This document shows, piece after piece, positions 35,961 to 47,213 of a DNA stretch of 64,000 nt (positions are counted from its first letter, which is position 1; each line of letters begins with the position of its first letter). Below the pieces are notes generated by a model. That model searched no databases, was not told where the DNA came from, and worked only from the letters and a program-made list of their open reading frames with translations. The stretch is from Sipunculus nudus. Its lineage: Eukaryota > Annelida > Sipuncula > Golfingiida > Sipunculidae. Both the position numbers and the translations under genes were made by a program. The DNA is taken from contig CM049306.1 in NCBI GenBank assembly GCA_026874595.1, positions 66,160,019-66,224,018 on the forward strand. Reading direction: 5' to 3'.

Positions 35961-37990
35961 GTGCCTGGTTAACGGACGGACAGACGGACAGACGGACAGA
36001 CGGACAGACGGACGACGGACAAAGAGTGATCGCTATAGCTCAGATGACTTTCAGTCAGCTGAGCTAAAAATCAATAAATATATTTACTCCCTTAACAAGG
36101 GCATTGCTGAAGCTAGAGATTTTTTTTTCAGGGATGTAACATTATTTAATCAAGATTCAATTGAATACCCAAAATTAGTTCTGAATTTTTCAAATTTTAT
36201 AAGTTATTAGTATAAATATAAAATTAGTACCTTAAATTTTGCCCAACTGTGACCATGGCATGTTTGTTTCCCGTGAGCACTGTTGATATAATTTTCATAT
36301 CATGCACACATAAGGATTTCATCTTTGTAGTTTAGAAAGCTGAAAGAAATTGGCCAAATATTGTAGCTTTTATTAATGTTTTTTATGAGACCCTGGTAGA
36401 CTTTGGCTCTCTCCAGCCCCTCTTGAGTCACCTGTATGTTGACCTTGTTGACCTTTCATCAAATTATGCACGCTTGAGGCGAGAATCCAGGCAGCTTATG
36501 GCCAGCCACAGTTGATCCAGGTGTCCAACCCAACTCATCTAGTAGTTTTAACCAACAACATAACAATAAACAATAAATTAATAAATTTTTATTGGTTTTT
36601 AATAACAAATTAAAGAAAAATAGAAAAGGAATTTGTTAGTTTATAATAACAGGAAATTAACTTGCAGTAACTGATGATATAAGAATCTTGTATTGATGGG
36701 TAGAATGTCACATATTCCAAATAACACCATGCAGTCACCTATGGCATTTTTCAGTTCATTTTTAATGATAAAGAAGTAAATCATATTATTCATTACTAAT
36801 CATTAGGAATTATATGAAGGAAATTAATGATAGACAAAGATGCAGTTGATAATATTAATCTAGATTCCTACTGTGTCTAGTGTGTACATTGATGTGAAAT
36901 TAGTCCAAAATGAATTTTTTACAGTTATTTTTTAATATAAATAAAAGCCATAAAACCAGGTACTTATGATCATTATTTAAATGTGTGAATTTTGAATATT
37001 CTGGATTCTCAACATCATTGTTTGGTGAAAACTGAATAAATACCAGACATGGTGCAAATACTTTGTAATTGTATTTAAATACGAATATGATTATGTACTC
37101 CATTATAAAATTTCTTGCATAAAGAATGGGAATTCAGGTAAAAATGAAAGTATATGAATACTCGTGCAAATACTTTCAAAATGTATTCATTAATGCATTC
37201 ATGAATATATTCTTTAATATATTTTAATAATCATATCAGTTATATTTCATTTTAAAAAATCAAAAGATTCTCTTATTATTTTTAATAAAAATTATATTTG
37301 GGACAATATTTGTAATTTTTTTAATAAATAGTTAAACTCTTATATTATATGTTCTGCTTATAAGTTATATGGCCAAGTCAAAATTTGTGTGACAGTAGTA
37401 CTCCATTTGTTTATTAAATATATGAAATCAATCCTCTTCCCTGTCTCCAAAGGTACTATCAAAATCATACATAAGCTAAACAACAACAACTCATAATACA
37501 GCTTATATTTATTACCACACAAAACCAGCATGTGCCTCATTTCTAAATCATATTTTTTGATCATATATAACAGCTGAGCGTCGTGACCCATAGGTCCCTT
37601 GTTTAAATAAAATATAACTGAAATGATTATTAAATAATATTAAAGAATATATTCATGAATGCATTCATGAATATATTTTAAAAGTATTTTCACTGGTATT
37701 CATATACTTTCAGTTTTACCTGAATTCCCATTCTTATGCAAGAAATTTTATAATGGAGTACATATTCATATTTGTATTCAAATACATTTGCAAAGTATTT
37801 GCACCATGTCTGGTATTTATTCAGTTTTCACCAAACAATTATGTTTAGAATCCAGAATATTCAAAATTCACGCATTTAAATAATGATCATAAGTACCTAG
37901 TTTTATGGCTTTTATTTATATTAAAAAAAAAATTAATGTAATATATTCATTTTGAACTAATTTCCCATCAATGTACACACTAGACACGTT

Positions 37991-39030
37991 AGGAATCTCA
38001 GATTTAAATCTCAGAAACGGCTGGAGCTATCATCACCAAATTTTATGCCAATGTTGGTCACATATGTCATATCTGAAATTGAGGTATTGGTGGCCCACCT
38101 GCATCGGCCTTTTTTGTACGGAGTCATTAGTGCCTGTATCACACTGAAGGCTACAAAAACTTCTTCTCTGAAACCATATGGCCAAAATGTTTAATATCGC
38201 ACAGAAATGATCCTAGGGTAGTGCTTTCTGAAGTTTGTTCAAATGGTCTCTTTTCAGTGACTTTTGGCTAAGTTATGGGAAGCTGAATTTAGTCATATGC
38301 CATAACAGCCCATTTTAGCTCAGTGGCTACAAAGATCTTCTTCTCAAAAACCACTGGGCCAAATTCTTAAATCTCACACATTAATTATCCCCAGATGTTG
38401 ATAATTCAAGTTTGTTCAAATGGTTTTGGTTCAGTGATTTTTGGCTGAGTTATGGGATGCTGAACTTAGCCAGTTTGCTGTATCTTCCTATATGAGTTAT
38501 AAACTTGCGAAACGTTTTTCGACTGATGCCACTGAAGCCAGTTTGTTAAATATTTAACAAGAATAATCCCAACAATAATTCTTATAAAAATTGTCATTAA
38601 CGGTTCCACATGAATGATTTTTAGCTGAATTATGGAGATTGAATTGAGTTATTTTACCATATATGTAAGCTGTGTGATGCTGTTACATCTAGCCTGGCAC
38701 CAGTTTATCAGCATCTATTACATCATGCCACTAGACATTTAGATTTCAGGTTATATTTGGTTAATATTGACAAGAAAGCTTTTTTAAAAGCTTTTAAAAA
38801 ATTTAGATTTATGATTTAAGTTATTCATCATACCAGGCAAAGTTACAATCATGGATATTCAGCTCTCTGTGGCTATATAAAGACAACTGTATGTGGATTA
38901 TAATCTATTGGTATCCCTACTCAACATTATTCAAGAATCTGCCATCAATGATATATATCTGTATTTTAATTTTGCAGTCAGTATGCATCAATAATAATTT
39001 CACATATATTCCTGATTTTTTTTAGAAAAA
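37991..39030 (-). repeat. Family D repeat, minus copy
   Basis: The text is the reverse complement of about 58420-59420, with long matching phrases ('ctagcctggcaccagtttat', 'ctctgtggctatataaagac'). The left edge cuts A7 in the middle of a word and the D unit is truncated at 'gagatttaaat'. The boundary therefore looks like a rearrangement breakpoint and not a clean insertion. Confidence 0.65.
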
Positions 39031-39750
39031 GTCAGCTGAAAAGCATTTTGTATTGGGAAAATAAATTTCAAAGTTATTTCAAGTAGGGACCACTTTTGTG
39101 TACAGATGGCAGCACTTGGTTTAACACTGGCAGATTGCCAGTGCCTTGATGTTGGCCATTAGCAAAGATGATATCATCTCTATTAATAGTTTTGGCACAG
39201 TGCCAGGATTTGAAGAAGTGCAGCCAGGTATAGATCAAGAGTTCACTTAGTGCAGTAGCTGCATTCTATTTATAGCTTTGGCAGACTGCTCACTGCATAT
39301 TTGGCACCAAAGTTCAGCCTGAATCTATTTATAGCTTTGGCAGACTGCCAACTGTGTCAGTTTATGCAACAGGTCAAGAGTTCACTTAGTGCAGCCAGGT
39401 ACAGGTCAAAAGTTCACTCAGTCTAGCCAGGTGCAGGTCAAGAGTTCACTCAGTGCAGTAGGTTGAGGCAGCAATTTGTCACAGGTCACTCGGGGGCAAC
39501 TGCCTTTCTCACCTAAACCTTGTCAGCCCAGTGCATTAAACTCTGGGGAAATTTGATGTATTGGACTGATACCTGTCTATGCGTCTTTGATGGTATTCTC
39601 ATTTACAAGATTAGTGGCACAACATACAACAATTTTTGCCGATGTATGTCCCTGCTTATTTAACAGGAGGGGTTTGATAATCAGTCTGACATTGGGCATA
39701 TGTATATATCTCTTCGTTATATATAAGACTGGTGGTGCCAGCTACAATCA
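39031..39750. repeat. Low-copy DNA with a 30-bp minisatellite
   Basis: About 39228-39460 contains four to five imperfect units of the type 'caggtcaagagttcactcag'. Interleaved are copies of 'ctatttatagctttggcaga' (about 39267, 39324), related in inverted orientation to about 52670-52760. No gene is supported. Confidence 0.55.
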
Positions 39751-42608
39751 TTGTACCCGCCAAAACAGAGTTTTGCGGATACTATGTTTTAAGTCGCTGC
39801 CTCCATCGCCACATAGGTTTCCGGAGAACTCCTCCATAACCACTTGGCAGAATTTTTTTAAATTCGGAATTATGATCGGTCAAATGTGAACTGCTGCGCC
39901 CTCATTTTTGGTTGACCTCTGACCTTTCCTCTCTGCCCAGCATCCATTTGTGCGTCTGTATCCACACATAAACCCATATATCTCGGGAACCGTCTGACCG
40001 ATCAGGCTAACAATTTTGCACAAATGTAGCCCTTGGAAAGCTTTATAACATACACTAAAAATGGTGGTGCCACCTGCAACCATTTTTGCATAGCGTCCAT
40101 CTGTTCATCTACCTTGGGATATCTCTGCATTGGTTGGACTTATCCACCTGAAATTTTGCATGTGCATACATCCTGGACAGCTTTCTTGATTTTATGACAG
40201 GTGGCGCCACCTACATTCACGTTTAAGCTGCAGACATCCAAGCTCATATCTCTGGAACCGTTTGACCAGTTGGGCCAAAATTTTGCATGTGTATAGATCT
40301 CCCTCAGCTCTTTATCATACGCAAAACTGGTGGTGCCACCTGCAACCATTTTAGCACAGCGACTGTCTGTTTGTTTGCTGTGGGATAAAATCACTCATAT
40401 CTCAACAGTGGTTTGATATATCTACCTAAAATTATGCATGCTTATACATCTTGGATTGCTTTCTGGATTTTGTGGCAGGTGGCTCCACCTACATTTATGT
40501 ATACACTGCAGACATTCATGCTTATATCTAAGGACTGGTTTGACATATCCCCCTGAAATTTTGCATGTGTATAGATCTCACATATCTCTTAATCATACAT
40601 AAAATTGGTGGGGCCACCTGCCACCATTTTTGCACAGTGTCTACTGTTCATTTGCCTTGGGATAAAAACACTCATATCTCTACATTGGTTTGACTTATCC
40701 ACCTGAAATTTTGCATGTGTATACATCCTTGACAGCTTTCTTGATTGTATGACAGGTGGCGCCACCTACAATCACGTTTAGGCTGCAGACATCCAAGGTC
40801 ATATCTCTGGAACCATTTGACCGAATGGGCCAAAATTTTGCATGTGTATAGATCTCCCACAGCTCTTTATCATACACAAACTGGTGGCGCCACCAGCAAC
40901 CATTTTTGCACAGCGTCCATCTGTTCATCTGCCTTGGGATAAAATCACTCATATATCGACAGTGGTTTGGCTTATTCACCTGAAATTTTGCATGTTTATA
41001 CATCCTTGACAGCTTTCTTGTTTTAAGACAGGTGGCGCCACCTTCATTCAAATTTACGCTGCAGACATCTAAGCTCATATCTCAGGAACCATTTGACTGA
41101 TTTGGCAAAATATTTGCATGTTTATAGATCTCACATTGTTCTTTAATATAGGCAAAACTGGTGGTGCCACCTGCAATCATTTTTTTGCACAGCATTCGTC
41201 TGTTTGTTTGCCATGGCATAAAATCACTCATATCTAGGGTTGGGACGGTTACCGGTATACGGTATTATCACGATATCTGACAGCTACGGTTATCATACCG
41301 TCAACTTTCCTTTTATCGCGATACCACGATATCAATTTTTGTTCACGATTTTGGTTCACAAGCAAGCCCTTGAAGTACAAAATAAATTTATTTCAAAGAA
41401 TCACATTTATTTTTATAAACCACATGTATTTGAATACACGCGTGTGGGTGGAACCGTGTGCTTACAGACTTCGGGATTAGTCAGAAATGTCCGGAAGTAG
41501 CAGGTTGAATCGGAGAGGACAAAAGCTTGAGAATTCCAGGAGAAAATAACATTATAATGAAAGAGCAATAAATACACATATTTATGCTTTTATTGCATGG
41601 AACGAAAATGTCAACATAAAAGTGTCACCACGGAATCAAACATTCCATACGGGTTGCATATTTTGCCATATAAAATTGAGATGGTTTATTGTGCCATGAT
41701 TGCTATGACACGCTCTCCGAAAATTCGCCGGGATTCTTCGGCTTTTATGTAGCTATAGGAAACTGATGGAAAGTTGTGTCAAGGGTGATTCGACGATGGG
41801 GTCAGGACTTCCCACGCCTCAAGCTTGCACACCTGCAGGACCTTCATGCAACTTACATCACTTAATGAGTCATTCTGTGGTACTGGCACAATTGGTATAA
41901 ATGTTATTAATACTTAACTCCTTGTATAAAGTCAAGACTTTAAAGGTGGTTGTTATAAATACCATTATTGATGGGTTATGAATGCCATTATATATAATTA
42001 AAAATATCTCGATATCACGGTATATCGCGATAAAATTTGAATAATTATCATGATATCAAAAACCCATATCGTCCCAACACTACTCATATCTCGGCAGTGG
42101 TTTGACATATCTGCCTAAAATTTTGCAGGTTTATACATCTCGGATAGCTTTCTGGATTTTTTATGGCAGGTGGGGCCACCTACATTTATGTATACGCTGC
42201 AGACATTCAGGCTTATATCTCAGGACTGGTTTGACATATCCCCCTGAAATTTTGCATGTGTATAGATCTCACATAGCTCTTAATCATACACAAAATTGGT
42301 GGCGCCACCTGCCACCATTTTTGCACAGCGTCCATCTGTTTGTCTGCCATGGGCTAAAATCACTCATAAACATATAGTGGTTTGACTTATCTGCCTCAAA
42401 TTTTGCATATGTATACAACTTGGACAGCTTTTTGGATTTTGTGGTAGGTGGCGCAACCTACATACATGTTTCGGCTGCAGACATCCAGGCTATTATGCAA
42501 CACACCTCACTCTATTTCCCCTTGCCACTCAATCCATGCCTCACTTCACCTTTCCTTCTCTGATTTTGGTGGATACACGTAGTCGCTTGTTGACTACCCA
42601 TATTCTAG
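39751..42608 (+). mobile_element. Family B Helitron B-d, carrying a hAT element
   Basis: It starts TTGTACCCGCCAAAACAGAG and ends with a hairpin (GTAGTCGCTTGTTGACTAC), CCATATT and CTAG followed by TT. It has the largest number of GGTGGCGCCACC repeats in the window. It is interrupted at 41235-42082 by a hAT-type element with 8-bp duplication. Without that insert it is about 2.0 kb. Several repeat units also end in 'ggtggtgccacc', showing drift of the palindrome. Confidence 0.8.
41235..42082. mobile_element. Non-autonomous hAT-type element (848 bp)
   Basis: Ends are TAGGGTTGGGACG and CGTCCCAACACTA (imperfect inverted repeats), flanked by the 8-bp direct repeat CTCATATC at 41227-41234 and 42083-42090. 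Inverted subterminal text ('accggtatacggtat' and 'tatcacggtatatcgcg') adds support. An 86-aa frame (41240-41500) begins in the terminal repeat and is not transposase-like. The 8-bp duplication is characteristic of hAT elements. Confidence 0.88.
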
Positions 42609-42699
42609 TTTTTTTATTGTGTGCACCCATGCCAGAATTGCAGCAGTGATGTTTGTTTGTTTCTTGTTCTAAGTGTTTAGTACTTGCATTGTTCATATA

Positions 42700-43920
42700 C
42701 AGTGGAGTCTCGTTATAGCGAACATGATTGTTCCATGGGAATAATTTCCATAAATCAAATTTCCGTTGTATTGAAATTTCGGAGTATGCCGTTCTTGTTG
42801 CATGGCAGAAAATTGACAAAAGTACACATGCAGACATGTGAACATTCATAAAAAAAAAGTTAAAATCAAATAAAAAATGATTATTACATAATGAACATAT
42901 ATATAAAGCAAAATTTACAACTTTAATGTACATGATCTGTTGACAAATTCTCTAGTGAAAAAAATCCGTGATGCTAGCCTAGTTACATCTGTATGGTGAA
43001 TCAAGCACTGTGGCGGCATGCCAAAGATTCTCCAGTATGTTAGCCCTATCCGCGGCCTCTGGTTGCAGTTCGAAGAACCTGATCGCGGCCTTCAGACAAT
43101 CTCTGGCATCAGCCCTCTTGACAGGTTCAACCGGCGAATCATTCAAGTCTCCGTCTATGTCACCATCCTCCTCCTGGTCCGCTTTTGCTCAGATGATCGA
43201 CAAAATACTTACATCGTCCAACTCGACTTCGGTTTCTGAAGCTGAATCAACCGCGGCTTACTGCTTCACTCCCAGTGGCGTTTCCATACAAAGGATCCTG
43301 ATGTCTGCCTCCAGTGCCTGGACAAAGCAAGTGTCGTTCTCTTCGGGGGACCCTTGGTTTTCTGGTGTGGCGCCTGGCAAAATGAGCATTTCGTCGTTTA
43401 TGGTAGCCCCATGTGTTTGCTTGTCAGTCACCCACATGAAGAGTGCTTTCTCAGGTTCTCCATGCTTCCCCCCGCGGAATTGGATCACCTGGCTTGAATC
43501 GCTGGCGACACCTGACCACTTGTCTGCTGCGCTCAGAAAATCTGGGAGACTGTTGAGAAGTGAACATGGGTGCGCTCAACCGAGACAGGGCGTAAACAGT
43601 GGTGACATAACCACTCGACTATGGCCTTGGTGTGAAAACCTGCCTTGTCATGTATTAATTAGCCTGTCATTGTCGGCTGGGTTTAACAAAGATCAAACAA
43701 CTGGGGAAACTGACCTGACCGCCGCCACTCAAGTTCGTTATAACGATTCTGAGTATATCGGCGAGGTTCATTTTGTTTCATGCAAGTCCGCTCAGATCCG
43801 GAACACGAGTTTTCCGTTATATCGAAGCCAATTTAAACTTCCACTCATTCATTCCCTAGAGATTTGTCCGTAACTCGAGTCTTCCATTGTAATGGACCCC
43901 GTTATAACGAGACTTCTCTG
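42700..43920 (-). mobile_element. pogo/Tigger-type deletion derivative with TA duplication
   Basis: Ends are CAGTGGAGTCTCGTTATA and, inverted, CAGAGAAGTCTCGTTATA. TA flanks both sides (42698-42699 and 43921-43922). The uninterrupted target is present at 56364-56365 with a single TA. The minus-strand interior still encodes pieces of a CENP-B/pogo-type transposase. The 287-aa plus-strand frame (43010-43873) is a shadow of this remnant. Confidence 0.88.
42990..43640 (-). pseudogene. pogo/Tigger transposase remnant, DDE domain missing
   Basis: On the minus strand, fragments resemble the N-terminal helix-turn-helix region ('VHFSTVSQIF' then, one frame away, 'LSAADKWSGVA'), a CENP-B-type HTH ('EKALFMWVTDKQTHGA', about 43440-43395) and the acidic, helical C-terminal tail ('DARDCLKAAIRFFELQ', about 43115-43068). 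The catalytic DDE core that normally lies between HTH and tail is absent, and there are frameshifts and stops. It is an internally deleted, non-functional relic. Confidence 0.75.
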
Positions 43921-44199
43921 TACATGTTACACATGTTCTTGAAAAGTAATGGTCCAGCATTGAAGCATTATACCTGGTGTAATCTCACTGCACAGGTTCG
44001 CATTAGGCCTGTAGGCCTTGTTTACAAAGTGCATTATGTTTGGGCCCATAACTTAAAACAATTATGCAATAATGACATCATTTCTGGCATGTGCATAGAG
44101 AATGTATAGAAAAAGATGTATATTATATATGATTAAAGTCAGATCAGTGTTTTTGATATTAGGCAGTCTTGAAGCGTAACAATGGGGTTTAAATGGAAA

Positions 44200-47100
44200 C
44201 AAGGGACCTATGGGTCACTGTGCACAGCTGACGTTAACCTTGAAGGTAAAAATCTAAAATAATATCTAATGGAGATAAAGTGTATGAGGAAGAGGTAATA
44301 AAGGCCATGGTTGGTTTATATGATTGGTTTGTATTGATGAGCAAGAAATTGATGCAAAAAATATTTTGTGACCTGACCATGTGTTTCCTAATGTTGAAAC
44401 TAAAGCATGTGAGCAGTTTGTGAACAAATGATCTGTACTATTACCATGATCATTAGTTGGTTTTTCAATTAACTGTTGACATTTCAGTAGTTTACACATT
44501 TGTTCAATTGAATCTATTTTTTTGTATAATATATATTATTAAATATATATGTATCTTTTATGAAATGATTACAGTTGAAATATAGCTAATTAACAAAATA
44601 AAACAGGGCAAACAAAGCCTGATCTCAAATTCTGCTGAGGCAGGAAAATAATGAACAAATGTTTGTATTAAATCCTGATTTTTTTATCACATCAATTATT
44701 TTCTAATTTAAGTTTATATTTCTATACATTTCCAATTTAACATATATATCTGAATATAAAAGTTGATTCATAATTCTCAACTGCATCATCATAAATCTCA
44801 ATCTTGTCAGATAACACCACATCATGCATACAAATGTTTATTTATTTTTTACCACAAAAATATATCTTTTAAATCTGCAAAACAATAAATATCTAAAAAT
44901 TATACTTGATTTAGATTTCACAATTTTTAATTGTGTCTTTATTTATCCATGATGTGCTTCATATTTTATAATAATTTAAGCATACTGATGGGTTCATTTA
45001 TATTTGTTAAAATCATTTAAAAGAAAATTGATTTCTTTAAAAATGCTACATTACACAACATTGCATCTTCTGGATTACACCTTGAATTATTTTTTTCAAG
45101 GAAAGTTTTTGCATATCGGAGTGGAAACAGCATTACAATTAAGGAGATACAGTGAAAACAATAACAACTAGAATACGGGTAGTCTACAAGCGACTACGTG
45201 TATCCGCCTAAATCAGAGTGGAACGGGTGAAGTGAGGCATGGATTGAGTGGTAAGGGGAAATAGAGTGTTGCATATTAGCATGGATGTCTGCAGCCAAAT
45301 TGTATATGTAGGTTGCTCCCCCTACCACAAAAATCCAGAAAGCCGTCCAAGTTGTATACATATGCAAAATTTAAGGCAGATAAGTCAAACCACTACATGT
45401 ATATGAGTGATTTTAGCCCGTGGCTGACAAACAGATGGACGCTGAGCAAAAATGGTTGCAGGTGACGCCACCAGTTTTGCGTATGATAAAGAGCTATGTG
45501 AGAACTATACACATGCAAAACTTTGGCCCAATCGGTCAAACGGTTCCCAAGATATGAGCTTGGATGTCTGCTGCATAAACTAGAATGCAGGTGGCCCCAC
45601 CTGTCATAAAATCAAGAGAGCTGTCGGGGATGTATAAACCTGCAAAATTTTAGGCAGATATGTCAAACCACTGCCGAGATATGAGTGATTTTATCCCATG
45701 GCAGACAAACAGACAGGAGCTGTGCAAAAATGGCTGCAGGTGGCGCCACCAGTTTTGCGTATGATAAAGAGCTATGTGAGATCTATACACATGCAAAATT
45801 TTGGCCCAATCGGTCAAACGGTTCCCGAGATATGAGCTTGGATGTCTGCAGCGCAAACGTGAATGTAGGTGCCGCCATCTGTCATAAAATCAGAAAAGCT
45901 ATCCAGGATCATGCCGAATTTCAGGTGAATTAGTCGAGTCACTGCAGAGATATGAGTGATTTTAACCCAAGGCAGACAAACAGATGGACACTGTGCAAAC
46001 ATGGTTGCAGGTGGCGCCACCATTTTTTGTGTTTGTTATAAAGCTCTCCAAGGGCTACATTTGTGCAAAAAAATTTTCCTGATCGGTCAAACGGTTCCCG
46101 AGATATGTGGGTTTATGTGTGGAAACAGACGCACAAACGGACGCAGAGTGCATAGGAAAGGTCAGAGGTGCGCAGCAGTTCACATGTGACCCGAACATAA
46201 TCCCGGGTTTCGTAAAATTCCGCCCAGCGGTTACGGAGGAGTTCTTATAGTATCCGCAAAACTCTGTTTTGGCGGATACAATTACTGCATAACACTTGGT
46301 GGGTTGGGTTTGCGGGGGGGGGGGGGGGGGGATTGGGGTGGTGATATGAGAATAACTGTACACCTGTCACAGCAGGGGACCTCCCCCAGTGACTGTAACA
46401 AATCAGAAACCCTGGCATAGCTGACTTCCAGTGACCTGGAGTGGGACCCTGCATCTGTAATCAAAGCAAGTGACTACAGAAAAAAAATCAATAACTAGCT
46501 TAATTTTCAAGCTTTTATTTTCAAATTTCAGATTTAAACAAATTAAATATTTATGTTTACATGCTGTGAAAATTAAATCAATGGTGCTTACAGGAAAAAA
46601 AGTACCATGGTCAAAGTTGGGCAAAATTTAAGGTACTGATTTTTTTTTATGCTAATAACTTAAAAAATTTACAAAATTCAGATCTAATTTTGGGTTAACA
46701 ATTGAATCTTAATTAAACATAGTTATATACTTGAGAAAATAGACTCTAGTTTCAAAATTTTTCATGTTAAGTGAGTTATTATTTTTCCTGATTTTTTACA
46801 AAGTCCATTATGTTTGGGCCCATAACTTAAAGAATTTATACTTTACAGACTTAATTTCTGGCATGTACATAGGAACTATATAGAAGAATATTTATGGTAA
46901 ATATGAGAAAAAACAGATGAGTGGTTTTGATATTAGGCAGTCCTGAAGTGTGAAAATAGGATTTTAATAAAAAATTGAGGTTTTTCCTTAATTTATCAAA
47001 GGAACGAAGTCGCAAAGACCCAGTTTTCAGCTTGGTAGGAGATCTTGGGGACATCTAACATTATGCTGAATTTTGGATTCCTAGGTCTTACGGTTTTAAA

Positions 47101-47213
47101 ACGTGCCACATCTACGGACAGACGGACGGATGGACAGACAGACGGATGGACGGACGGACGACGGACAATGGACCACGACTATAGCTCAGATGACTTATAG
47201 TCAGCTGAGCTAA
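44200..47213 (+). mobile_element. Family A element A12, carrying Helitron B-e
   Basis: It begins CAAGGGACCTATGGGTCACT with the A1-type ACGTTAACC core, is interrupted by Helitron B-e at 45168-46281, then continues with ATTACTGCATAACACTTGG, a G-run (about 46313-46331), one module, a GACGG tract and the hairpin/GAGCTAA end. Confidence 0.82.
45168..46281 (-). mobile_element. Family B Helitron B-e (1.1 kb), nested in A12
   Basis: On the minus strand it runs from TTGTATCCGCCAAAACAGAG to a hairpin and CTAG at 45168. A1 (about 1494) reads through the target ('aacaataacaattactg'), giving an exact empty site and no target duplication. Unit repeats begin at about 45407, 45685 and 45956 (278 and 271 bp apart). 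Frames at 45685-45933 and 45956-46189 are repeat text. Confidence 0.88.

Larger units (their letters stand above)
32645..36067 (+). mobile_element. Family A element A9 with a 335-bp tandem core
   Basis: It starts CAAGTGACCCATGGGTCATG and ends with GACGGACAGACGG repeats and the hairpin (variant CTTTCAG) plus GAGCTAA. Its core is unlike other A elements: after about 180 bp of unmatched text comes Helitron B-c, then six tandem units of about 335-348 bp. It shows that family A ends can enclose unrelated cargo. It sits inside A8. Confidence 0.8.
31587..37601 (-). mobile_element. Family A element A8 (minus), carrying nested A9
   Basis: Read on the minus strand, it starts CAAGGGACCTATGGGTCACG at 37601 and ends at 31587 with GAGCTAA and the hairpin. 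The core matches A2. It is interrupted by plus-strand A9 at 32645-36067; joining 'cactttgtaaa' to 'aatcaataaatatatttac' restores the module text. It is inserted in A7 between 'catatgattttt' and 'aaataaaatataac'. Confidence 0.85.
28784..37990 (+). mobile_element. Family A element A7, heavily interrupted
   Basis: It starts CAAGGGACCCATGGGTCACA with the TTATATATGAT core of A2. It is interrupted in order by a TA-flanked DNA element (29020-30026), Helitron C2 (30116-31561) and minus-strand element A8 (31587-37601), then resumes at 37602 ('aaataaaatataactgaaat') and is cut off at about 37990 by a family D fragment. A2 at about 2890-3400 gives the uninterrupted order and confirms each insertion point. 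Confidence 0.8.
42609..44022 (+). repeat. Repeat segment E, split by a pogo/Tigger element
   Basis: The flanks (42609-42699 and 43921-44022) are together the reverse complement of 56266-56456. In both loci the segment abuts a family B Helitron end. The segment is about 190 bp without the inserted element, and ends at 'taggcctgtaggccttg'. No gene is seen in it. Confidence 0.75.

Noticed and set aside
43010-43873. 287-aa plus-strand open frame, the longest in the window
   Set aside because: It is antisense to recognisable pogo/Tigger transposase remnants and lies wholly within a TA-flanked transposon. Its protein has no recognisable domain.
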